Below, in pieces: positions 56,072 through 64,000 of a stretch of DNA of 64,000 nucleotides. Position 1 is the first letter of the stretch; each line of letters starts with the position of its first letter. The translations under genes and the position numbers were made by a program. The notes under the pieces were generated by a model. That model had not been told where the DNA came from. It was given only the letters and a program-made list of their open reading frames with translations, and searched no databases. The DNA lies in contig JARUPY010000443.1 in NCBI GenBank assembly GCA_029817715.1, positions 124,001 through 188,000 of the forward strand. The letters run 5' to 3'. The DNA is from Melastoma dodecandrum. Taxonomy: Eukaryota; Streptophyta; Magnoliopsida; Myrtales; Melastomataceae.

Positions 56072-58279
56072 TGATGGTGACTTTGTTCAGTAACCGATAA
56101 TCTATGCACATACGCATCGTGCCGTCCTTCTTTTTAACGAAAAGAACTGGTGCGCCCCACGGAGACACACTAGGGAGTATGAATCATTTATCCAATAGAT
56201 TCTGAAGCTGCACTTTCAGATCTTTTAACTCACAAAAACTCATACGATACGGCGCTTTTGATATGGGTTCGGTTTCTGGTACAACGTCTATTACAAAGTC
56301 CACCTCTCTGGACGGTGGTAACCCAGGAAGTTCTTTAGAAAATACATCCTCAAATTTCTGCACGACTGGAATGTCTCGCAGGATAGGAAGCTCTTCCTTT
56401 AAGTTGAGCACTACTGCCAGAAAGGCTTCAACACCATCGCGCAGGATCATCTGCGCTTCTACAGCTGCAATCAACGGCACACTCATACTCTGATCACACA
56501 TAGCGGCATAGTGGTGGGCTTGCTGTCCTGGTACTCCGAACAAAATCTCTCGCCAGATGCAATCCACCATTACGTGACACTTTGTCAGCCAGTCCATACC
56601 CAGTATGGCGTCAAATCCCTTTATCTGAAAAACAATGAGATCAATCGATGATTGCAGCCAATTCACTGTTATCTGACAATTACTGCATATAGAACTCATA
56701 TCCATATGTTCCACATTGGGTAGCCAGACTTTCAGAGGACTACCTCCCAGATCAATAAGGAAGTCGTGTTTATCCACGAACTTCTAATATGTGAAGGAAT
56801 GAGTAGCACCTGTATCAAATAGTGCCCTGGCATCCAATCCGTTAATAAGGATCATACCTGTCATGGCGTTGCTGGAGGGGCCTCCTCGTCCCCGGCCGAT
56901 GGTATTAATCTGGCCAGAACTCGACGGTTGGTTGATGGAGCCCCTCGACATGCTCCCAGCGTAAAGCGCCCTCTCCCATAAGAAGAACCAACGATGCCCA
57001 TCCCACTGCTTGTCCCCTATGGACAATGAATCTGAATGTCGTCGGCTGGCCACACCGATAACATTGGATCTTGGTCACTGGGCAACTCAGACCTCCATGG
57101 GCTCGCCCACAGTGCGAGCAAGTAGGTGAATGGGAGGGCCCCGCGCCTCGACTATACCCACTAGGCTTCGAGACGCCGCCACCATCGACTCAGACACAAG
57201 TAAACCTACCTACCGACCTACCCACCTCCCCATCGCCCTACCCACACGATCCGCAATCCAGGACAACAAGCAAGAGGACGAAAATAAGTAGACGAGGGGA
57301 GGGGGAAAACGTACACTCGCAGTCCCCGTAAATCGTCTCCTTCTTCGAGTGGGAGTTCTCGCCTTGCTCGGTTTCCCTTCGGACGGTGCGGCCGCTCATT
57401 TGGAGTGGAGGGGGAGACACTATTCCAAGACGCTCGATGTCCTCCGAGAAGTAAGGTCAGAACAATTCTTATAGTTGTTCTGTTCCCCCACCTCTTTTCT
57501 TTACAATTCTTAAATGTTTTTTTAATAGTTTTGTCAGATAGGGAGCGTATGGCTCCGTGATGAAGTTTCATCCGCCCAACCTTATCACCTTATCCCCTCT
57601 AATAATACTCTCGTCACAGTCAGTGTCCTGTCCCCTCTCTTCCTTGTTTATTTATTTTCCTTCTTATGTTATCCCGATAGGAATTATATGGTCGGGGGAA
57701 GGAGTGAGACTGGGGAATGGGAAATCCTCTGCTGCGTCCACATCTTTTTGTTTTATTTATTCCAATGACGGGATAGAGGGTCTGTGGCTCAGGGAAAAAC
57801 ACTATCCGCTAACTATCTAATCCTATTTTCTATTCGTTGTACGGTTTATCCACTGCCGATTTCTTATCTCCTCGTGGGATGTACGCCCATACGCTCGTCG
57901 ATCATTTTTCTTTTTTTTTTCTATTTATTTCATCTCATTCGATTGTATATATATACGTACATATAATTTTCCCACAACTAATCGGATAATGGTACTTACT
58001 AATCGTCATAATTTTCCGGTCGAAATCCGCGATGTTAAACGGATCTTATCGCTACCCAAACTCGATTCTGTTTAGGTCCAGGCGTCCCCTTTCCCGCGTG
58101 ACGTAATCACACGAAATCAAATTTAAGGTTTCGATAATATTCAATATTAACGTCACTGACAACCAAAGTATTAAACTTCCGCGCCACGTCGGATTTTGAT
58201 TCGGTTAAACGTCCTAATTTCGGTCAATATGTTAGTCAAAGTCGTACATTCTTATTTCTCGAAATTTAGGGTCATTACA
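56072..58279 (-). mobile_element. inverted chromovirus fragment
   Basis: Read on the minus strand: LTR start TGTAATGACCC at 58279, ~1.1 kb of LTR-like sequence to about 57190, then directly gag end, protease and RT start to 56072. The LTR part beyond the first ~320 bp does not match the plus-strand LTR, so this is another subfamily. The rest of its LTR, the primer site and the gag N-terminus are missing. Its terminus joins the interior of the other element's 3' LTR at 58280. Confidence 0.78.
56184..57053 (-). pseudogene. protease region of the inverted chromovirus fragment
   Basis: The active site FDTGATHSF is intact near 56820. After a stop the frame is open for 197 codons (56777-56184) through GMDWLTKCHVMVDC and VQKFEDVFSKELPGLPPSRE into the RT N-terminal lead-in. 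It is better preserved than the plus-strand copy. Upstream (57053-56784) the zinc-knuckle linker follows. Confidence 0.8.
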
Positions 58280-59656
58280 GTAGGGTAGAGTAGTTGGCGG
58301 ATTTCGCATTGCGATCCGCCTAGTAGCTCACAGGTTTCATGAAGGGGCGCCGCGGTATGGTATACACAGCAAGAACCCGTGAGCGATGCAGTCTGTTTTG
58401 GCGCGAACGATGTAGGTGTTGCGATGCACGCGATCCTGTTTTGTAGCCTCCCCTGCGATCGGTCTCTGCGATATGGGGAGTAAAGTCTGTTGCCCTTGCG
58501 CTATGAGACTCGCCAGGAACTTAGAGCTCGGCGGGGAAGCGATGATGACAGAAGGGAAATCTTCTGTGGACTATGGATTGTGAAATCGATACTGTTGTGG
58601 CGTTTTTCTGAGCTATAATTCGTAGGAAACAGAATGAAACACACGCCATGATGAGCCACATTACGAGGGGGCATGGAATTATAAAGATTGAATTTGTCCC
58701 TAGCTTGTCTGTTCGGATCGCCCTTGCTTTGTCGGAAGTTGGCAGAAATACCTACTGATATGGTTGTTAGAGCGATGGAACGGTGGTCGGGGATTGTAGA
58801 TACGCATGGTGCGGCTTATCCGTAAACTACACGACGGGAAATGCGGAATGGACCAACCACGTTCGGCATCGGTCAACGGTGGTTGTTTTCCGCGAATATT
58901 ACGAGAAATCTTAGAGTGGGAAATGAAGTTGCCGTTGTCTACAATCTGGACTGACTACGTTCTCATAACCGTTGCTCGGGGCTGATAGTTATGGGAGAGA
59001 TCCGAACGTGACGTTGAGTATTGACTTCAATTTTCTACTAAGCCCAATTGTGAATGATTAATGGATTCGAGAGAGTTATTTCCCGACTGTGTGTCGGAGG
59101 AGAACGGAAAGGTGGTGCCACTCACAGTCACACCTGTCGCCATTTCCTGGGCGCTTCCGGAGGAGTGGGTGAGGACGCACTCCGGTAGTTTTGGCACCTT
59201 GGGAAGGGTTGATATGAGATGAGGGCGTTTGATTCATGGGAGTCGCATATATTTATCTACTGTTTATCTACTGCTTATGGTGCTTCTTGCTGAATTACTA
59301 TACGGAACTGTCTTGAACTGATATCATCTACTTATTGAGGACTCGTGCATCTTACTGTTTAGGTCGCATGATGCGTAAAAGGGTTTTCGGAAATGCATGT
59401 TAGGATGTGATTAGTAGTCTTATATTTTCACATGTGCATGGTGGGGCGTACTCGGCGATTTATCGCTGACCCCAGTTTTGGAGAAATTATTTTAGTCTTG
59501 CAGGAGATAAAATTATAGGACACGTGGCGAAGAATCACGGATTAAAACAGTAAGAAATGCCACAGTAAGGACTCGTATTTGTTGTTTCCGCTGTTTGATC
59601 GTAAAACGACGGTTGACTCTGCTGATTAATAATGAAAACTTTTGTATGTCGTTACA
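58280..59656 (+). repeat. partial 3' LTR of the chromovirus
   Basis: Collinear with 51727-53105 of the 5' LTR to the last base (CGTTACA). Its first ~1.14 kb are missing and replaced by the inverted fragment. Confidence 0.88.
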
Positions 59657-61094
59657 CCCCCTTTCCCTCGATCTTTAATCAAATGAATAGAAGCTCAAGG
59701 GAAATGTTTCCCCAATCAACAAAGAGAGTCTCGAGGCAAGAATTTTGGATCCTCCCCACTAATTCCTTTTCTTTTCTTTCTTAAAAAAAAAGAATCAATA
59801 ATATATATCTATATTTAAGATCTACCATTATGCTTGAACACAACTTCATCTGGCTTAACCTCGCTCGATCTGATACCCTTGAAGGGACGTAGTCATGTTT
59901 TGAAATTCCCCAAGGTGTTGTGTAATCAATAATATATATTTTGGTGTCGGTAGCAATAATATTGTACAAGGACGACGCAGGAAAAGGAGAAATCGACCTC
60001 TACTTTTTAGGACAACCCTGGTGGTCGTGGGGGAAGCAGCCTTTTTTCATTTGTAAATATTCGGACCACGCACGTCCCCACCAGAAGTCCCGGCCGATGA
60101 CATGGTACCCGAACCTCCATTGCCCGAATATCTCGTGCCACCAATATGAAGTATTTTCCAACCAAAGGATCGTGCCATTATTGGTTAAAGGAATATGAGA
60201 TCATCACCGTTGATTATGTCTTTTACATCGATTGTCTGTATTCTCTTTTACATTCGACGCTATGTTTGGGAGAATATGTTCGTTGGTTGAATTATTAAGC
60301 ACGTTTTTTGGAAATGACGTTCCATCTTTGTTGTTTTTTTTTTTATCTCGTTCTTTTTATAAGAAAGCAAAGTCATGCTGTTCAAGGAGAGAATCTCTAT
60401 TGACAATCTTGGGGTTGGCGTTGTTTTTTTGTTTCATTCTTAGCATTTCCTTTTTCTAACTTTATTAAGGATTTGGAAGTGTTGTTAAATCAAGACAGTT
60501 TTGTCTTTGGGGATAAGGGCGCTTCGAGAGGTCTCGAATTTGAAATTCGGCAAATTTTTTCTATATGAAAAAACTGTACATGAATGGGCCCTCGGTCGAT
60601 GACTGATGCTGCCTTTTCTTTTCCATAAATCATTAACACGAGTAATTAAAAAACACATGTAGATTAGCAATGAGATTTCTACTGTCTCGACTCGAATGTC
60701 TCTACGTGCATACGAAAGTATCAGTTAAATACATAATGAGATTTCTACTGTCTGACTTCACATTCTTACACCCATCAGATCTTCCCGACCGGGGGGGGGG
60801 ACACTTACGGACGTAACGTTTAGACGCACGTGGGATTTACTATGATTTGAGTGATAGAACGTCTGTACGAGCCACCGACGATGTTGTCCTTGAACTCCGA
60901 GGGGAAAAGAGATATGGGGAGAAAGAACATCATCATCATTAATCACTACCACGCAAAAGGATTGCGATCTATTTAATTACATTGAAACAGCTTTATTTAA
61001 GTGAAAAAGAAAGGGACTTAGAAACCACTCATACTTCCCGGCGTCGATCGAGTATATGTAGGAAATAAGTAAGACATAAAAAAAGTTGGATTTT
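59657..61094. other. intergenic DNA downstream of the P450
   Basis: No recognised gene. Short plus-strand frames at 59941-60198 and 60232-60459 have no known match. A G-run lies near 60792-60801. The 3' UTR of the P450 presumably lies within 60950-61094. Confidence 0.4.
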
Positions 61095-62633
61095 TTAACC
61101 CACATCACCCGGAGCTTGTGCATGAGGCTTGGATGCGCACTCCCTAACGTAGACACGGAGGCCGCCTCGTACGGTGGCTGTGAGCCCTGACGAGAACCTT
61201 AGCACGTCCTGGTTCGGCTCCGACAGCTCTATATGGAACCGTCTCACCAAGGAGAGGGCCACGGTCTTCATCTCGAGAATAGCCATTTCCTTCCCGAGGC
61301 AAACCCTAAGCCCTCCTTGGAATACCGGGTACTTGTACTGGTTCTCGCCGACAAACTTCCCGTCCTCCAACCACCTCTCGGGGCGGTACTCTGTGCAGTC
61401 CTTGCCCCATATCTCCTCGATCCTCGCCATCGCGTAGGGGTGGTAGGTCACCCTCGTTCCCCTCGCCACGGGGGTCCCGTCGGGCAGGACGTCGTCCTGG
61501 AGGCAGAATTTCGAGTCGAATTGGATTGGCGGGTACAGCCTCATGCTCTCGAATACTGCTGCATGAAGGTAATGGAGCTTCTCCAGCTGCTCGTAGCTCG
61601 TGAGGTCTCGGTCCCCGATCATTTGACTGGCTTCGGTGCAGATCTTTGCCCTGATGTTGGGGTTTCGGGCTAATATCCAAAAGAAGCAGGTTAAGGCCAA
61701 TGCGATCGTGTCGCGCCCTGCTAAGAGGAAGCTGATGATGATGTCTCTGAGGTACTTTTTGTCGCTTACGGTGGCCATGAATCGAGATAGAAGATCTCGG
61801 TTATCTGACGAGATTCCGATCTTACACTTCTGCTTAATCACCTCCGATGCTAGGATATCGATCACGTTGATCGCCTCCTTTAACTTCTTCTCCGACCCTA
61901 TATTCAAAACCCTCTTTAGCTTCCACATGTAGGGTGATGTCTTCATGGCCCTCTCAGCCGACAACTTAGACGCCAAATCAAATGAAGCTGCAAACTTCGA
62001 AATCGGCAGAGACAATTCTAGGCATTTTGGGTCGAGCCCGAATGAGAACCTGCATATACAATCGAAGGAGAACCTCTTGAATACGTCTTGCAAGTCTGCG
62101 ACATCGTTTCTACTCGCAACCGAAGATAAAAGCACGACGAGGCGAGCGTCGATCTCCGAACGGACGATCTCGAAAGCGTAAGAGCGGATAGAGAACCTAT
62201 TGAGTTCCAGACTAACCATCCTTTTCTGAAACCTCCAGAGCTCCCCGTCCACGTTAAATATCCCTTGGCCCAAGAAGTCCCCCAATATGGCGGAGAAGGG
62301 TTTCCCCTTGGGATAATTATCGAACCTCGTCTTTAGCATGTACTCGATGTTCCGAGGGTTCGCTGTCACGATATTACCGAGGACGTGGACTCGGATCGTC
62401 TTTGTGGGGGAATTCTCCAGGAGTTTAGCATACCAATCGCAAAGGTTGGGGTGTTGCTTTGTCCAGCTCAGAGTGAGGTAGGATCGGCAAATCTCGCAAC
62501 CACATCGGGGTTTCGGGCGCACGAGACGGAGAACGACTATTAGCGACGCAAAGGCAAGTAAGACTTGCAACCACGACCAAGGAGTGAAGAAAGGAAAAGA
62601 GTTGAAGAGTTTGAGGATTATTCCAAGCTTCAT
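61095..62633 (-). CDS. cytochrome P450, CYP94C-like (omega-hydroxylase family)
   Basis: Intronless, 512 residues from the ATG at 62633, as usual for CYP94. An N-terminal membrane anchor lies at residues ~17-38 (PWSWLQVLLAFASLIVVLRL). The P450 landmarks are all present: I-helix AGRDT (305-309), ExxR as ESMR (362-365), PERW (418-421), and heme loop FQGGLRVCLG (438-447, Cys445). Family-specific blocks include FDNYPKGKPFSAILGD, GIFNVDGELWRFQ, LNIGSEKKLKEAINVID and RVTYHPYAM. CYP94 enzymes are ER-bound monooxygenases that oxidise the omega end of fatty acids; CYP94C members also oxidise jasmonoyl-isoleucine in hormone turnover. Subfamily C rests on recalled similarity. I prefer the ATG at 62633, because an upstream in-frame ATG (62747) would put 38 hydrophilic residues before the anchor. 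No lesion seen; likely functional. Confidence 0.92.
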   Translation of the reverse strand: MKLGIILKLFNSFPFFTPWSWLQVLLAFASLIVVLRLVRPKPRCGCEICRSYLTLSWTKQHPNLCDWYAKLLENSPTKTIRVHVLGNIVTANPRNIEYMLKTRFDNYPKGKPFSAILGDFLGQGIFNVDGELWRFQKRMVSLELNRFSIRSYAFEIVRSEIDARLVVLLSSVASRNDVADLQDVFKRFSFDCICRFSFGLDPKCLELSLPISKFAASFDLASKLSAERAMKTSPYMWKLKRVLNIGSEKKLKEAINVIDILASEVIKQKCKIGISSDNRDLLSRFMATVSDKKYLRDIIISFLLAGRDTIALALTCFFWILARNPNIRAKICTEASQMIGDRDLTSYEQLEKLHYLHAAVFESMRLYPPIQFDSKFCLQDDVLPDGTPVARGTRVTYHPYAMARIEEIWGKDCTEYRPERWLEDGKFVGENQYKYPVFQGGLRVCLGKEMAILEMKTVALSLVRRFHIELSEPNQDVLRFSSGLTATVRGGLRVYVRECASKPHAQAPGDVG

Positions 62634-64000
62634 CTTGGGAGAGGGAAGAGACTGCGAATGGCTTGAATTTCTTACAGCTGACCAATCGGGGGGCGTTATT
62701 TTATCCTGGTGTCTGTCTCTCCACCAATCACTGTACGTTTCCCACAAATCCTATTACTCTCTCGAGAATAAGTAAAATGCAGTGTCCAAAAATAAATTTA
62801 GTTAGATCCTCTCTTAGAATACATGTACGATTTGTTGACTAAAACACGTTGTCTAATACTTTAAGAAATTAACAAAAAATATTTAGGTAATAAATTCGAA
62901 ACAAAATAATTAGTTATATTGTATTTTAGTTGTATAATAATTAACGCCAATCGTCTCAGGTGAAAGCGTTAAATACGGATACTATTTTTTTACAGCAGCC
63001 GATGCTACCTATTCTAAAAGCTCGAACGGTTAAATAAAAGCATGTCATACTGTCAAATAGACGTCTAGACAACATAAACCTACCAATGGTTACGTTTGGG
63101 CTGCGACCATGAGAAGGGCGTTCTTTCCGTTTCGACCGTTCGGCCTCGTCCGGACCAGGTACCAGACTGGCCGGGGGGGATAACATTGTGTAAATGATAT
63201 CCTTACAAGCATTTTGTGGTGCCCTATTCCACCCTGATCAATCCGAATTATTGGCACGAAGAAATCGGCACATCTTTGTCCAAATTAGAAATTAGGTAAA
63301 TGTCCCTCTCAAGAGGAGCAAGGGTTTGCACATCATTTTCACGTTTCTTGTCAAAATTATTTTTCAGTTACCGAACATGGGAACATGAACATGTCCAAAT
63401 CTCATGACATGATGGTTTTTTCTAGACACTTGAATCAGACAAACCATTATTATTCTTACAGCAATTTTGTCGGACGCGCTGAATGCAATAACAACAAATC
63501 CTATTTCGACCTGATTAAATAGCGAGATTATTCCATGTCATTCCCAAATGGAATTATACCGACAAAATCTGTTGTCGTAAGATTTTATGCGGAGCGGAAG
63601 CAATAAAATTTTATTTTATTATGTCCAAAAATAGAAACACTTAATACATATATTATATTATACAAAAATATAATAAAATCCTTATTCTAAAACGTACCGG
63701 TAAAATAAAAACAGAGACACGAAATCAAGAGCCCCACGTATGACTCCTCTAGCGGTATTCACGCGCATGCGATCACGAATCTCTCGACGATCTCTTAGGT
63801 GCTAACTTTGCCATAACTTTGCCTTTATTGACTGTTTTTGTTACATTTCATTTTTTCTTTCCGTTTTATTTAAACAAACGTACGACAGAGAAAATTTAAT
63901 TTGTTTCCATAATAATAATTAAAAAGGTATCATTCTCATTTAATGAATAAAAAAAATATATAAATAATACAAATAGATTTAATCGTAAATGTATTATTAA
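62634..64000. other. upstream region of the P450 and flanking AT-rich DNA
   Basis: No further gene seen. 62634-62800 should contain the P450 promoter and leader, but I see no clear TATA box. 63560-63700 has a GCGGAGCGGAAGC stretch of the kind often found in copia LTRs, without a partner here. Confidence 0.4.

Larger units (their letters stand above)
54941..57178. repeat. large inverted repeat (~1.1-kb arms, 35-bp loop)
   Basis: Arms 54941-56036 and 56072-57178 are reverse complements covering the gag end, zinc knuckle region, protease and RT start. They meet at a 35-bp loop (56037-56071) that holds the last few RT bases of the plus copy. The arms differ at many positions, so they come from separate copies or an old event. 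Confidence 0.9.
50585..59656 (+). mobile_element. Tekay-like chromovirus interrupted by an inverted chromovirus fragment
   Basis: Starts TGTAACGACCC and ends CGTTACA (7-bp inverted terminus). CCCCCT precedes and follows it, a credible target duplication. In order: full 5' LTR, tRNA-Met primer site, leader, gag, protease, start of RT, then an inverted copy of protease and gag and an inverted LTR start (56072-58279), then the distal 1.38 kb of the plus-strand 3' LTR. Most RT, RNase H, integrase and any chromodomain are missing. Confidence 0.82.

Noticed and set aside
61174..61673. plus-strand frames over the P450
   Set aside because: They are antisense shadows of a GC-rich coding region.

Overview
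The window is plant nuclear DNA, almost certainly from a eudicot. It holds spliced genes with GT-AG introns, an intronless CYP94 cytochrome P450, and plant-specific transposon families (Athila-, Tat- and chromovirus-type Ty3/gypsy, Ty1/copia, hAT). It also holds plant kinase pseudogenes. I cannot name the species. No bacterial operons, CRISPR arrays, tRNA or rRNA genes were seen. Most of the sequence is transposon-derived. Only two loci look like intact host protein genes, and both are on the minus strand: a seven-exon UQCC1/CBP3-like mitochondrial bc1-assembly chaperone (34511-36754) and a CYP94C-like P450 (61095-62633).

Layout. 1-15721 is a three-layer nest. A minus-strand gypsy element (LTR 14699-15721, gag 14518-14639 continuing at 290-1) was split by a plus-strand Athila-like element (291-14517, near-identical 5-bp target duplications). 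That element's env-position ORF was itself split by a 3.8-kb LTR-like insertion (8114-11888). 15722-20315 holds unassigned DNA, an Athila LTR fragment and a decayed minus-strand gypsy gag/integrase remnant. 20316-23628 is a Ty1/copia element with a full 5' LTR, a broken gag, no pol and only a stub of its 3' LTR.

24226-33649 is a receptor-like kinase pseudogene cut in its kinase domain by an 8-kb minus-strand element (25201-33229). That element has LTRs and a degenerate primer site but no recognisable coding sequence, and it carries a 2.2-kb solo LTR with perfect 5-bp target duplications. 34511-39400 contains the UQCC1-like gene and an inverted, truncated, internally inverted copy of its promoter and first exons. 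39650-42310 has an hAT transposase remnant, a UTR-like segment and a D6PK-type AGC kinase pseudogene.

44411-47895 is the 3' half of a second Athila-type element in reverse. 47900-50549 is the 3' end of a Tat-like element (antisense plant-mobile-domain ORF, polypurine tract, LTR with TATA box). 50585-59656 is a Tekay-like chromovirus whose pol was replaced by part of a second, inverted chromovirus, leaving a ~1.1-kb-arm palindrome. 59657-64000 is AT-rich single-copy-looking DNA around the P450.

How the parts relate. The two intact genes act in unrelated pathways (respiratory complex III assembly; fatty-acid or jasmonate omega-oxidation). The rest records repeated insertion, LTR recombination and inversion. 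The most unusual signals are these: a recurrent GTGCAGCTGCAC palindrome array in Athila-type LTRs and post-integrase spacers; a second polypurine-tract-like motif inside a conserved noncoding block of two diverged Athila-type elements; and the inverted duplication at the UQCC1-like locus.
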